The notes: generated by a model not told the origin, from the sequence alone. Shown: positions 25,801-35,344, counted from the first letter of the stretch. The stretch: 64,000 nt of DNA from an uncultured Clostridia bacterium (GCA_947630185.1 CANRGT010000001.1:1-64000); one strand, 5' to 3'. Made by a program: numbers and translations.

Positions 25801-26046
25801 TCCAATAGCAATTCTAGATACATTTCTTTTTTGAGCTACTTGCTCTGCATCTTCGTTAGGTAGCACTTCCCTTTCTTTGCTATTTTCTACTAATTGATTA
25901 TAATAATACCTATTGTAATCTGTTTTAGTATTTGAATTTTCATCGCCTCCTATTGCATAGACAACATTGTTTACTTTAAGGAATGCAAATTGTGATAGTA
26001 TTAATACCATAAGTAAAATAATACTTAAAATTTTTCTCAACTTCAT
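22843..26046 (-). CDS. Secreted transglutaminase-like protein with Ig-like and dockerin domains
   Basis: About 1,067 residues from ATG at 26046, chosen because AAAGGGGAAA precedes it and a proper signal peptide (MKLRKILSIILLMVLIL) begins there. The transglutaminase-like core has the full triad: Cys in YGEGVCEAYSRAF, His in NEAHAWNYVKL, and Asp in WYGVDVTHDD. Long strand-rich regions, a repeat-like domain and a Big_2 domain follow. The C-terminal dockerin has DINYDGRIDSAD and DVNQDGRVNSQD. In known families such cores act as cysteine proteases or cross-linkers; the substrate is unknown. Confidence 0.87.
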   Translation of the reverse strand: MKLRKILSIILLMVLILSQFAFLKVNNVVYAIGGDENSNTKTDYNRYYYNQLVENSKEREVLPNEDAEQVAQKRNVSRIAIGIYDAMYEMYIDGVFKQGNVDYNLTRSGHVETKDLEDKNTLLSAYGAARDAFQYDYPDVFYVDFSYLSIRIASDSTGTFAYLGTGRKDSYLLPGFTSENVGRAVEAYEKDIAQVVNEAKEVKNDEDNDGDLTEEKVTFVHDYITEHMIYRYEDQVTAGNARTAFDALHYGEGVCEAYSRAFKAVLDRLDIPCIVVAGIYKTEKLNEAHAWNYVKLSDDKWYGVDVTHDDPTNKSWTEKNSGHETRQYCLVGQSELAGHHIPVGILSGANHEFDYPVLSIEAPRETTLYVNEDLDSDLKVKLIEDIYQDEDGKLKSGTMLVSYRGMNYTDNAKEGYYIVAKYYQYNEDTDSWTEVDWAYLTPEIYASHDDEGFEPDKVDSDIGKYVRLPFPHVMRAQFAVTTIPPDTTQEGILKGGLIYQGDPNLLMDVSSVIENKWGNYVAPPYPKTVTPYQGGTLNIGGTYHIKATYDDVLIPDGTNTQPKITLDTHSFSADAGASTGADYSTITDFYFDGVSTIEFNFTPSKQYADNMCYYTMNIEGLIGQKSKKKPFYLSYGCAYPCAAYAFKAEGYDWNVMGQPQLLDAEDIQADEWVGKDNEEIKITDKLTHRLTLVTTEPSPAESHAMEQTLEGKVDGEVLETNTYNISLSLCKSQIVKTGQGVRVCVGFPKGYNFESLKEGVTFKAYHYIVDPRTGELTDQVEEIECVVTELGLIITCKSFSPFAIAAVQLNEKETVTDKTIVVTSSTNGTITDAQENKVTNLTLKQDEQQTLKVTANDGYQIDSVVINGKTVDVAEDGTITIKYGDYEDANIMVSATFVTKAVVEKEKEIKNIRLLTENDIEVKVESETLEINKTTQISVNKIQVQEETEDIKDITYTSNDDTVVSVSADGVITALKPGKVTITVTINGDIHKTLTIEVPSILGDINYDGRIDSADASLALEYNVNNKALDEKQIALADVNQDGRVNSQDASLILQMNVGLITEFPTK

Positions 26047-26212
26047 AAATAAAATTTCCCCTTTGTATAATTTTGTTCTCATACTATCATTAAAAAATTT
26101 TTTCGTCAATTATCTTTTTAAATATTTTTAAATATTTTTTATAATCTTTTAAATATTAGTATTGTTACTTAAATATTTTGTATCATTTTATGAAATTTTT
26201 CAAATTTAAGCT

Positions 26213-26569
26213 TCATTTTACTTCATCTATATTGTCAATAAGCTCTTTACATTCTCTCCAATTTGACATTTTAATTACATCATAGTCTCCCGACAACTTT
26301 TCCATAATTTTTTTCGTTTCATCTGTTGAATTTAAATCTACAACTATTATATCTTTAACACTTTCTTCTTTACCATAAATAATTCTAAATAGAAGTGAAC
26401 GCAAAAATCCCTCTATTCTTTTTTCTTGATTTTTTGCTGCTACAATCACATAAATTCCGTCAGCTTTCAAATTTGTGTATGTATATGTATAAATTATTGT
26501 TTTTATAATTTCAAATAAACCATATAATGCTAATACCCATAAAATGCCATTTAATATATACTCTAACAT
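26213..26569 (-). CDS. Small membrane-anchored protein resembling the start of a GT-A glycosyltransferase
   Basis: A 118-residue protein. One N-terminal membrane helix (MLEYILNGILWVLALYGLFE), then YVIVAAKNQEKRIEGFLRSL and DIIVVDLNSTDETKKIMEKL, which resemble the first beta-alpha units of family 2 glycosyltransferases. It ends at about the point where the DxD motif would be expected, so a complete catalytic site is absent. It may be a small conserved protein of its own or a truncated transferase. It is divergent from rluA. Confidence 0.5.
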   Translation of the reverse strand: MLEYILNGILWVLALYGLFEIIKTIIYTYTYTNLKADGIYVIVAAKNQEKRIEGFLRSLLFRIIYGKEESVKDIIVVDLNSTDETKKIMEKLSGDYDVIKMSNWRECKELIDNIDEVK

Positions 26570-26760
26570 TTGCTATCATTTCCTTTCATTTCATTCCTTT
26601 TCTTAATAGCATAGCTATGAAGTAATCTATTTAATTGTTAATTAGAGTTTTATGCTATTTTCTTACTATAATATTTTATGCTTATTATATTTTTTGGTTA
26701 CTTTTTATGTAGGTCCTAGTTCATTTGACATCTTCTATTTATATATTGTATACTTAGCTT

Positions 26761-27615
26761 ATGAAAGAAATAATTGTAAGTCCAAAATATAATGGAAAGA
26801 AATTAAATAATTTTTTATTAGATACTTTTTCTAGTCTTTCTTTAAATGCTTTTTACAAGGCACTTCGTAAGAAAGATATTCGTGTAAATGATGTAAAGGT
26901 TTCGGAGAATGTAACCTTAAATGCAAACGACCATGTTAAAGTATTTATTTCTGATGAGCAATTATTTGGAAAAACTAATAATGTGGAAATTATTTACGAG
27001 GATGATAACATTGTTGTTGCAAATAAACCTACTGGAATAGAGGTTACAGGAGAAAATTCTTATACTGATTTATTGCAAAAATATTTAAATAAAAGTGTTT
27101 TTCCTTGTCATCGTTTAGATAGAAATACTTGTGGCCTAGTTTTATTTGCAAAAAATGAAGAAAGCTTAAATATATTACTTGATAAATTTAAGAATAGAGA
27201 AATTAAAAAGATTTATAGAGCTAGAGTTTATGGTATTCCAAAAGAAAAGGAAAAATTGCTAAATGCTTATCTTTTTAAAGATAAGAAAAAATCTATTGTA
27301 TATATTTCTGATGCTCCTAAAAAAGGATATGTTAAGATACAAACTTATTATAAGGTAATTGAAGTGAATAAAAAAGATAATACTAGTTTATTAGAAGTAA
27401 ATCTTCTTACTGGCAAGACTCATCAAATTCGTGCTCACCTTGCTCATATCGGTTTTCCTATTATTGGTGATGGAAAATATGGTGATAATGAAATAAATAA
27501 AAAGTTTGGTAAAAAAGTGCAAGAACTTTGTAGCTTTTCTCTACAATTTAAGTTTTCTACTGATGCTGGGTATTTAGAGTATTTAAATGGAAAGCTAATT
27601 AAAATCAAAATTTAA
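26761..27615 (+). CDS. RluA-family pseudouridine synthase
   Basis: A 284-residue rRNA (or tRNA) pseudouridine synthase. N-terminal S4-like RNA-binding segment (LSLNAFYKALRKKDIRVND), then CHRLDRNTCGLVLFAKN with the catalytic Asp of the HRLDxxTxG motif, and a C-terminal LLTGKTHQIRAHLAHIGFPI, the standard RluA signature. It has its own terminator. The target uridine cannot be assigned from sequence. Confidence 0.92.
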   Translation: MKEIIVSPKYNGKKLNNFLLDTFSSLSLNAFYKALRKKDIRVNDVKVSENVTLNANDHVKVFISDEQLFGKTNNVEIIYEDDNIVVANKPTGIEVTGENSYTDLLQKYLNKSVFPCHRLDRNTCGLVLFAKNEESLNILLDKFKNREIKKIYRARVYGIPKEKEKLLNAYLFKDKKKSIVYISDAPKKGYVKIQTYYKVIEVNKKDNTSLLEVNLLTGKTHQIRAHLAHIGFPIIGDGKYGDNEINKKFGKKVQELCSFSLQFKFSTDAGYLEYLNGKLIKIKI

Positions 27616-27672
27616 GATTTTATTAATTAAGTAAAGAATTAAAAAATTATTAAAAAATTTAAGAATTTAAGT

Positions 27673-27710
27673 AAAAAATGAAGCCATAGTTTTATATGAC
27701 TTCATTTTTT
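27673..27710. terminator. Terminator shared by rluA-like gene and ftsH
   Basis: AAAAAATGAAG (27673-27683) / CTTCATTTTTT (27700-27710). Convergent genes on both sides, with T runs on both strands. Confidence 0.85.
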
Positions 27711-27766
27711 TATTTCAAGTTACAAATTTATTATTTATTTGTTTTACACGCAAAATTGACCTATCC

Positions 27767-29650
27767 CTATTTTATTAGTTCTTCAAATTCTTCTGCTGAG
27801 ATAACCTCTTTTTCCATTAAAGCCATAGCTACTTTGTTTAGCTTGTCCATATTGTTTGCTAAAATGGTTTGTGCTTTTACATAAGCTGTGTCTATCATAA
27901 TTTTTACTTCGGCACCAATTGCATCACCGAATTTTTCTCCTAATAGTTGTAATTCATAAGGATCTTTTTCTGTGTTGATTGAAATTGGTCCTAGGTTATC
28001 GCTCATTCCGTATTTTGTTATCATGTCTTTTGCTATTTGTGTTGCAACTTCTATGTCGTTGCTTGCACCTGTTGAAATATCGTTTAAAGCAACTTTTTCT
28101 GCTGCTCGTCCTCCTAATAAAGCTATTAATTTTTCTTCCATTTCTGTTTTTGAAATGTAGTATTTATCTTCATTAGTTTTATACATTGTGTAGCCACCTG
28201 CTATTCCACGAGGAATTATTGATACTTCTTTTATATCTTTTTGTGATTCTAACTGGCTACTTACTATGGCATGTCCTGCTTCGTGGAAGGCTGTTAGTCT
28301 TTTATCTTTTTCAGGTACTACTCTACTTTGTCTTTCTAGACCGACAGTAACTTTTTTGATTGCATTTTCTATGTCTTCATGTGTAATTGCATCATGTTTT
28401 TCTATTGTAGCTATAATTGCTGCTTCGTTTAAAATGTTTGCAAGTTCTGCTCCTGTGAAGCCTGCTGTATCTCCTGCAATGTCTTTTAAGTCTACATCTT
28501 TTTCTAGTTTTTTATCTTTTGCATGGATTTTTAATATTTCTTCTCTACCGTGCATATCTGGAAGTGCAATTGTGATTTGTCTATCAAATCTTCCAGGTCT
28601 TAATAATGCTTTATCTAGCATTTCTGGTCTGTTTGTTGCTGCTAAAACTATAATTGTTTCTTCTGTATCAAATCCATCCATTTCTACTAATAATTGATTT
28701 AGTGTTTGATTGTTTTCTGTTTCTGCACCGCTTCCGCTCGCTCTTCTTGATCCTATTGCGTCAATTTCATCTATAAATACTATACAAGGAGAAATTTTCT
28801 TTGCTTTTTCAAATAATTTTCTTACCCTAGATGCTCCAAGTCCTGCAAACATTTCAATAAATTCAGAACCACTCATTGAAATAAATGGTACATTTGCTTC
28901 TCCTGCTATTGCTTTTGCAATTAAAGTTTTTCCTGTACCTGGCTGACCACATAATAAAACACCTCTTGGAATTTTTGCACCCATCTCATAGAATTTTTTT
29001 GGTTCTTTTAAGAAGTTTACTATTTCAAGCATTTCCGTTTTTTCTTCATCTAGTCCTGCAACATCTCCAAAGTTTATTTTAGATTTTGTTGTTTCTGCAT
29101 CATAAACTTTTCCTTTATCTCCCAAACCTTGCATTTTAAATACTAATACAAATAGTACAACTAGCAATATAGTAGGAAGTAAAGAGTATACATATTGCAT
29201 TCCTGAAAGAATTGCATTTTGTTTCTTTTGAGTTAGTTTTATATTATTGCCCTGTAATGATTTATCTTGAATTAACTCTACAAATGCTTGTGTGCTTGGC
29301 ACAATACAAGTTTTCTTTTCTTCTTCATCTTTTAATTTTACTTTGACAGATGTACTTCCAACTGTCATTTCTACTTCATCTACTGTTCCCTCGTCAATTT
29401 TCTTTATAAGCTCTGTATATGCAAGTGTGTTTTCTTTTTCTTTGCTATTCATGTTCATTAGCACAACTACTAGTCCTATAATTACGGCTAACAATACTGC
29501 TATTGCAATTACAGCATACATAATTTTGTTATTGTTCTCTTGACCCTGTGTATTATTTTGCCCACTATTTTGTTTGTTTGATTTTGTATTATTGGTTTTA
29601 GTATTAATTGCCTTTTTTTCATTTTTGTCTGTTCTTCTGTTTTCTTCCAT
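27767..29650 (-). CDS. ftsH: ATP-dependent zinc metalloprotease FtsH
   Basis: A 627-residue membrane-anchored AAA+ protease. It has a polar Asn/Gln/Lys-rich N-terminus, a first membrane helix at about 43-66, an extracytoplasmic domain, and a second helix (YSLLPTILLVVLFVLVFKM). Then Walker A GQPGTGKT, Walker B CIVFIDEIDAIGSRR, the second region of homology (ATNRPEMLDKALLRPGRFDR) and the zinc site HEAGH. It degrades membrane proteins and regulators. The length is normal. Confidence 0.97.
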   Translation of the reverse strand: MEENRRTDKNEKKAINTKTNNTKSNKQNSGQNNTQGQENNNKIMYAVIAIAVLLAVIIGLVVVLMNMNSKEKENTLAYTELIKKIDEGTVDEVEMTVGSTSVKVKLKDEEEKKTCIVPSTQAFVELIQDKSLQGNNIKLTQKKQNAILSGMQYVYSLLPTILLVVLFVLVFKMQGLGDKGKVYDAETTKSKINFGDVAGLDEEKTEMLEIVNFLKEPKKFYEMGAKIPRGVLLCGQPGTGKTLIAKAIAGEANVPFISMSGSEFIEMFAGLGASRVRKLFEKAKKISPCIVFIDEIDAIGSRRASGSGAETENNQTLNQLLVEMDGFDTEETIIVLAATNRPEMLDKALLRPGRFDRQITIALPDMHGREEILKIHAKDKKLEKDVDLKDIAGDTAGFTGAELANILNEAAIIATIEKHDAITHEDIENAIKKVTVGLERQSRVVPEKDKRLTAFHEAGHAIVSSQLESQKDIKEVSIIPRGIAGGYTMYKTNEDKYYISKTEMEEKLIALLGGRAAEKVALNDISTGASNDIEVATQIAKDMITKYGMSDNLGPISINTEKDPYELQLLGEKFGDAIGAEVKIMIDTAYVKAQTILANNMDKLNKVAMALMEKEVISAEEFEELIK

Positions 29651-29787
29651 AACTTTTAAACTCTCTCCTTGCCTTTTTATTATTTTTATAAAACATTATA
29701 TTGTTTTTGTTAAAACACATTATATTAATATTTTTTTATAATCTTAAAATTCTATGTTATTAAACTTCTATATTATAACAAATATCA

Positions 29788-30858
29788 TTAACTCATTTTA
29801 ATATTTGCTTGTGGTTCTGGTCCACTTTTTCCTTGCTCTTTTTCTTTTTTATTTTTTTCTTTTTGCTTTTCTTCTTGTCTTCTTTTTTCGTCTTTTTTAC
29901 GAACTTTTTCTCTTTCTGCTTCTTCCTCTTCTTCTTGCTTTTTTCTTTCAAGTTCTTGTTTTACTTTTTCTTGCTCTTCTATTATTTTTGAAAGCTCAAT
30001 TTGTTGTTTTATAATGTTTGACCTAATTATAAGTATTGCTGCAACTATATAAATGCAAGTAATTGCAACATACATAATGTCGAAATATTTTATTGTATAT
30101 CCTGTTAAAATATTAAATATTGTGTATATTAAGTTTAATATTGTAGGTAAAGTTAAGCTATATGCAGAAATGTTATATGCTGCAACATATTTAAATCTTA
30201 GTCCTATGAATGCTCCTACTAAATATGCCATTAATGAATATAAAATGATATCTAGTAGTAGTGTTGCAAAGTAATTTATAAACATCACTATCCACATTGA
30301 AATTAACAAAATTGCATATAATTTATAAATTTCTGTTGATGAGAAAAAGTTTATTACATCTTGCTTTTCTAATTTTACTAAGTTTATTTGTGATGTGAAA
30401 TCTTTTAATGGTAATTCTACTGAATCTGCTCCTAAGCTTGTTTTCATGAGGATTTTATCTTTTAATATTAAAATTGCACTACTATAGCTTTCTATGTCTT
30501 TTTTATATTCGTTGATTTTTTCCTGTGATAATTCATCTGTATCAACAATTATTTTTTTATAATATGAGTTTTGGTCTTCTATTACTATATTACCATTTTT
30601 TCCTTTAATTTGAAGATTTCCATTTTCAAAGTTTAAAGTTTCTACGTTTTCGTCTATATATTTCACAACATCTTTTGCTGCTTTATGAAATATATATGTA
30701 GTTGTGGCTGATACTAAAAAAGAGAAGACAAGCATAATAATTGCTAAATAAATTATAGTTTTTCCTATTTTTTGTACAGCTAATTTTTGATATTCTTCTA
30801 ATCCAAAAATGCTTGTTTTTAATTTTTTAAAAAATGACATTTTATTTTCTTCTTCCAT
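29788..30858 (-). CDS. DUF1189-like membrane protein with charged C-terminal tail
   Basis: About 356 residues from ATG at 30858, which has AGGTGG upstream; a longer frame starts at 30894. The start (MSFFKKLKTSIFGLEEYQKLA) and one N-terminal plus four or five central membrane helices fit DUF1189 (a conserved Firmicutes membrane family of unknown function). An extracytoplasmic domain lies between the first helix and the rest. The last 80 residues are Glu/Lys/Arg-rich, probably a coiled coil. Located between ftsH and cysS. Confidence 0.7.
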   Translation of the reverse strand: MEEENKMSFFKKLKTSIFGLEEYQKLAVQKIGKTIIYLAIIMLVFSFLVSATTTYIFHKAAKDVVKYIDENVETLNFENGNLQIKGKNGNIVIEDQNSYYKKIIVDTDELSQEKINEYKKDIESYSSAILILKDKILMKTSLGADSVELPLKDFTSQINLVKLEKQDVINFFSSTEIYKLYAILLISMWIVMFINYFATLLLDIILYSLMAYLVGAFIGLRFKYVAAYNISAYSLTLPTILNLIYTIFNILTGYTIKYFDIMYVAITCIYIVAAILIIRSNIIKQQIELSKIIEEQEKVKQELERKKQEEEEEAEREKVRKKDEKRRQEEKQKEKNKKEKEQGKSGPEPQANIKMS

Positions 30859-31000
30859 TTTTAGCTTGTTCCACCTCTCTTGTTTTATTATCATATATTT
30901 TTAGTTTTCTTAACCTTATTATTTAGTTCTTCAACTTTAATTTTATTATTCTATTATTTTATTGTATTTGGTTGTATAATTTTTATATTGATTTTTCTAG

Positions 31001-32401
31001 CTACACTTTTTCTACTGTCATTCCTTCTTTGGTATCTTTTACAATATAGCCTTTTTCTTTTAATTCGTCTCTTATTTCATCTGATAAAGCCCAGTTTTTT
31101 TCTAGCCTTGCTTGCTTTCTTTTTTCTATTAAACTACTTATTTCTTCTGGTAAATCTATCTCTTTTGCTTTCTTTAAATATTCTTTGCTATTTACTAAAT
31201 CTAAACCTAGTACCTCGTCAAATTTTAACAACAGATTAGCAAATTGTTTTGATTGTTTTTCGTTTCTAATAATCTCCCATACAATTCCCATTGCTGATGG
31301 CATATTCAAGTCATCATTTATTGTTGCCAAAAACTTGTCTTCATATTCTTTTATTTTGCTTTCTTCTATTTCATCTGTTCCTTCTTGTTGCTTTACAAAG
31401 CCTTCTCTTAAGCGCATTAAAGCTTTTTGTGATGCTAATCCTGTTTCAAAAGTAAAATTCAATTTTGCACGATAATGTGCTGTAAAGCAAAATAGTTTAT
31501 ATGCTAATGGTTCAATTCCTTTTTCTTGTAATTCGTCCAATGTATATGTATTTCCTAAGGATTTTCCCATTTTACCGCCATCTACTTGTAAAAATTCAAC
31601 ATGCATCCAAATTTTTGCAGGTATTTTTCCTGTTAAACCTTTGCTTTGAGCAATTTCATTTTCGTGATGTGTTGGAATATGGTCAATTCCGCCTGTATGA
31701 ATATCAAATTCATCACCTAAATATTTTCTTCCCATTGCTGAACATTCTATGTGCCAGCCTGGATAAGATAATCCCCATGGACTTTCCCATTTCATAATAT
31801 GATTTTCTGGTGCTTTAATCCATAATGCAAAATCGTATGGATTTCTTTTTTCTTCATCTACATCTACTCTTGCACCTGCTATTTGCTCATCTAGTTTTCT
31901 GTTTGATAATACAGGATATTTATCTAATTTTGAAATGTCAAAATATATTCCTCTACTTGTTTCATAAGCATATCCTTTTTCTACTAGACCTTTTACAAAT
32001 TCAATCATTTCTTTTATATGATCTGTTGCCTTTGCGATAATTTCTGGCTTTTCTATTTTTAGTCTTTCCATATCTCTAAAAAATATGTCAGAATAATATT
32101 TAGCAATTTCATATGGGTCTTTATTTTCTTTTCTTGCTGCTTTTTCCATTTTGTCTTCACCTTCATCTGCATCTGATTCTAAATGCCCTACATCTGTAAT
32201 ATTCATTACATGTTTTAAATTATACCCATTATATTTTAAAACTCGTCTTAAAGAGTCCATAAATAGATAAGCTCTAAAATTTCCTATATGTGCATAACTA
32301 TATACAGTTGGTCCACAAGAATATATGCGAACATTTTCTTCTGTTAATGGATGAAATTCTTGTTTTTCTCTTGTTAATGTGTTATATAACTGTATTTTCA
32401 T
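31001..32401 (-). CDS. cysS: Cysteinyl-tRNA synthetase
   Basis: Class I aminoacyl-tRNA synthetase of about 466 residues. CGPTVYSYAHIGNFRAY holds a zinc-binding Cys and the HIGH-type motif. GWHIECSAM and HHENEIAQS carry further zinc ligands and conserved residues. GGKMGKSLGN is the KMSKS equivalent. Start at 32401 rather than 32407, because the AAAGGAGA site is properly spaced only from the second ATG. No T-box leader fits in the 47-base gap upstream. Confidence 0.96.
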   Translation of the reverse strand: MKIQLYNTLTREKQEFHPLTEENVRIYSCGPTVYSYAHIGNFRAYLFMDSLRRVLKYNGYNLKHVMNITDVGHLESDADEGEDKMEKAARKENKDPYEIAKYYSDIFFRDMERLKIEKPEIIAKATDHIKEMIEFVKGLVEKGYAYETSRGIYFDISKLDKYPVLSNRKLDEQIAGARVDVDEEKRNPYDFALWIKAPENHIMKWESPWGLSYPGWHIECSAMGRKYLGDEFDIHTGGIDHIPTHHENEIAQSKGLTGKIPAKIWMHVEFLQVDGGKMGKSLGNTYTLDELQEKGIEPLAYKLFCFTAHYRAKLNFTFETGLASQKALMRLREGFVKQQEGTDEIEESKIKEYEDKFLATINDDLNMPSAMGIVWEIIRNEKQSKQFANLLLKFDEVLGLDLVNSKEYLKKAKEIDLPEEISSLIEKRKQARLEKNWALSDEIRDELKEKGYIVKDTKEGMTVEKV

Positions 32402-32454
32402 TGACATTCTCCTTTTTGATTAGTGTTTTATTTATCAAATTAAATTAATTTCCT

Positions 32455-35205
32455 TTACATTTCCGAAACTTCAGGTGTTGTTACAGGATTTTCTGCTGCT
32501 GGAGGAGTAGGCGTTGGTGTCGGTGTTGAAGTTGGTGTTTGAGTAGGTGTTGGTGTTGGCTCTTCTACACTTCCATTTGAATTTACTGTAATTACAATTG
32601 TAACTCCTCTTTCAACCTGAGTATCTGGTGCTATACTTTGCCTAATAACAATTCCATCTGCTTGATCTGAGTGTTGTTCGGTAATAACCTGTACATTAAG
32701 CCCTGCTAAAGCTTCCATTGCTGATTCTTGCGATAAGCCTACTACATTTTGTACTGTAATCATACTTGTTTCTAATGTATGAATATCGCAAGTTTCAGTT
32801 GGTGCTGTAGCCTTACTTTTTCCATTTGATGCATACCATTTTTTAGTTTGTTCTTTTTCTGGTACTGCTGTAAATTGTTTTTCTTCAACTTCCAAGCAAT
32901 ATTCTGTAGCTAGTTTTCCACTTTCTTTACATACTTCCACACTAACATGGCCTTCACATTGTTTTGGAACAGTACCTTTAACAAAATATTCAGTATAAAC
33001 ATTTGAACATTTAGAAGTTGCTAATTTTCCAGATGCTTTACATACAGTTGCAGTTACAATTCCATCAGGTCTTGTAAAACGTTTTCCATCTAAATTTTTG
33101 TGTACAGCTTTCATTACATTTGCCCAAATGTTTATTGCACTATACTGTTTACTATCTGATACTACCCATTGATTTGTTTTTCCCCAACCATACCAAACAG
33201 CTCCTGCATAATATGGAGTATAACCACAAAGCCATTTATCTGCTTTATCATCTGTTGTACCAGTTTTAGCTGCTACATCCATTCCCGAAATTGCACATCT
33301 GTATGCAGTACCTTCTGCACCTCTTACAACATCTAATAAAATATTTGAAACAATATATGCATTTTGTTCAGATATAACTCTTCTTTTTTCTTGTTTTGGT
33401 TCTACTACAACATTTCCTTCTGAATCTACTAATTTTGTATAAAATGTTGGTTCTATATATTCACCACCATTGGCAAGGCATGCATATGCTGCTGCCATTT
33501 GAAGTGTACTTGAGCCATGGTATGCTCCACCTATTGCAAGTGTTAATCCATCTTGATCATCACTATATGTAGTTAGTCCAAATTTATGTAAATATTCAAT
33601 AGATTTACTTATTCCAATGTCTGACATAATTTTAATATTTATTATATTTGATGATCTTTCAATTGCTCTTCTAACTGTACATGGTCCAACATAACTTCCA
33701 ACATTTCTTATTCTATTTCTTGGAATTTCATTAAAATGAGTTTCTTCATCATAATATACTGTTGCTGCTGTTATTACTTTTTCTTCTAAACCTGCTGAAA
33801 CATTTGCAAGTGGTTTTATTGAAGATCCTGTTTGTCTTGCATCTGATGTTGCATAGTTAGTATTCATTACTGCATTGTCTTGCTGTAAATCTCCACCCAT
33901 TGCTACTACTTTACCAGTAGAAGGTTCTATTATCGTCATTCCTGCATTTGTTCTATATGTTACAGTTTTGCTTTTTCCGTTTTCATCTTTTTCTTTTACT
34001 TTTTTAGTTTCAACATAAGTATCTTTTGCCATTTCCTTTAAAACTTCTTTTTGAATAGAAGATACTTGTGTTGTATATAACTTATATCCACCTGAAGTAA
34101 TCATATCATAAGCTGCTTTATAATCTATATCTTTTAATTCGGCTAAGTCTTCTGCCGCTTCTTGTACAGCTTTATTTACAAAGTATGAAAGACTTCCAAT
34201 GTCAAAACTTCCCATTTTGAAAGGTAAACCTTTTTCAACTTTTGCAATTGCTTCATCATATAATTTTTGAGCTTCTTCTGGGTCATCACTAATTCTATTT
34301 TGTTCTTTCATACAATTTAGAACTAATTTCGTTCTATTTTTTATCATTTCATCCTTCTGACCTTCACTATTTGAAACATAAGGGTTATAGCTACTTGGTG
34401 CATGGTTCATTCCTGCTAAGAAAGCAGATTCTGCTAAATCTAAGTCTTTTGCAGATTTATTGAAATAATATATAGAACCATATTCTACACCTCTTATTTC
34501 ATTACCTCCTATAACTGCACCCATAAATATTTCATTTAAATACTTTTCAAGAATTTGATCTTTATTAAGCATTTTTTCAATTTTATAAGCTCTTGAAATT
34601 TCACGTATCTTTCTTTCAACACCAGCCATTCCAGAGTCAGCATCATCTTTCATCATATTCTTTATTAATTGTTGTGTGATTGTACTTCCACCACCAACAC
34701 TAGAATCCGAGCCACGATTTAAAGCATAGCTTATAGTTGCTTTTGCAGTTCTTAATAAATCTACTCCTGAATGCTCATAAAATCTTTTGTCTTCTATTGC
34801 AATATATGCATTAGCAGTATATTTTCCCATTTGATCTAAGGTAATTATTTTCCTATTAACTCCACCTTCTTCGGGTTTTAGAAGTTCTGTTAAATTATTT
34901 TCCGAATCAAATACTTCTGTATTTCCATACGCAACTAATTCTTGTTCAGTAACATTGAATTTATCACTAAAGAATATTCCTGCAACTATTCCTACACCTG
35001 CTAATCCTGTTAACATTACAAGTATAAATATAGTTAAAATAACCCTTTTTAAAATAGGATGTTTCTTTCTTTTCTTACCTTGTTTCTTTGTTTCTTTTTG
35101 TTCTTCTCTTTTTCCTTCTTTTTTATTAAGCTTATTTCTTATCTTTCCATTTATTTCATATTGCTTTGTTTTGCTATCTACATTACTTCTTTTTCCTTTT
35201 CCCAT
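32455..35205 (-). CDS. Class A penicillin-binding protein (PBP1A-type) with PASTA domain
   Basis: About 916 residues, starting at MGKGKRSNVD (ATG at 35205, strong GAGGAGG upstream). A basic cytoplasmic tail, one membrane helix (RVILTIFILVMLTGLAGVG), a GT51 glycosyltransferase (EDKRFYEHSGVD, GGSTITQQLIKN), and a transpeptidase with the SxxK serine in TGSSIKPLAN, SSN in ERSSNIINIK, and KTGTTDD. Two cysteine-bearing segments, one PASTA-like domain (VQNVVGLSQESAMEAL) and a Thr/Pro-rich tail follow. It polymerises and cross-links peptidoglycan. Confidence 0.95.
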   Translation of the reverse strand: MGKGKRSNVDSKTKQYEINGKIRNKLNKKEGKREEQKETKKQGKKRKKHPILKRVILTIFILVMLTGLAGVGIVAGIFFSDKFNVTEQELVAYGNTEVFDSENNLTELLKPEEGGVNRKIITLDQMGKYTANAYIAIEDKRFYEHSGVDLLRTAKATISYALNRGSDSSVGGGSTITQQLIKNMMKDDADSGMAGVERKIREISRAYKIEKMLNKDQILEKYLNEIFMGAVIGGNEIRGVEYGSIYYFNKSAKDLDLAESAFLAGMNHAPSSYNPYVSNSEGQKDEMIKNRTKLVLNCMKEQNRISDDPEEAQKLYDEAIAKVEKGLPFKMGSFDIGSLSYFVNKAVQEAAEDLAELKDIDYKAAYDMITSGGYKLYTTQVSSIQKEVLKEMAKDTYVETKKVKEKDENGKSKTVTYRTNAGMTIIEPSTGKVVAMGGDLQQDNAVMNTNYATSDARQTGSSIKPLANVSAGLEEKVITAATVYYDEETHFNEIPRNRIRNVGSYVGPCTVRRAIERSSNIINIKIMSDIGISKSIEYLHKFGLTTYSDDQDGLTLAIGGAYHGSSTLQMAAAYACLANGGEYIEPTFYTKLVDSEGNVVVEPKQEKRRVISEQNAYIVSNILLDVVRGAEGTAYRCAISGMDVAAKTGTTDDKADKWLCGYTPYYAGAVWYGWGKTNQWVVSDSKQYSAINIWANVMKAVHKNLDGKRFTRPDGIVTATVCKASGKLATSKCSNVYTEYFVKGTVPKQCEGHVSVEVCKESGKLATEYCLEVEEKQFTAVPEKEQTKKWYASNGKSKATAPTETCDIHTLETSMITVQNVVGLSQESAMEALAGLNVQVITEQHSDQADGIVIRQSIAPDTQVERGVTIVITVNSNGSVEEPTPTPTQTPTSTPTPTPTPPAAENPVTTPEVSEM

Positions 35206-35303
35206 TAGGATTCCTCCTCGGCTAAAATTTAACAATGATATTATATAATATATTATCGAAATTGAAAAGTGTTTTAATAAATTTTTAAGTTTTTGAATGA
35301 TAT

Positions 35304-35344
35304 AAAAAAACAATAGAAGAATTTTTTAATAAAATCCTTCTATT
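35304..35344 (-). terminator. Terminator after dnaJ
   Basis: AATAGAAG (35312-35319) / CTTCTATT (35337-35344), followed on the minus strand by a seven-T run (35304-35310). It ends the hrcA-grpE-dnaK-dnaJ operon. Confidence 0.75.

Noticed and set aside
28266-28946. Open frames antisense to ftsH
   Set aside because: They mirror conserved ftsH codons and have no SD or family resemblance; the same holds for the antisense frames over dnaK, pbp, pyrG and cysS.
32402-32454. T-box riboswitch upstream of cysS
   Set aside because: The gap to the PBP gene is too short and has no T-box sequence.
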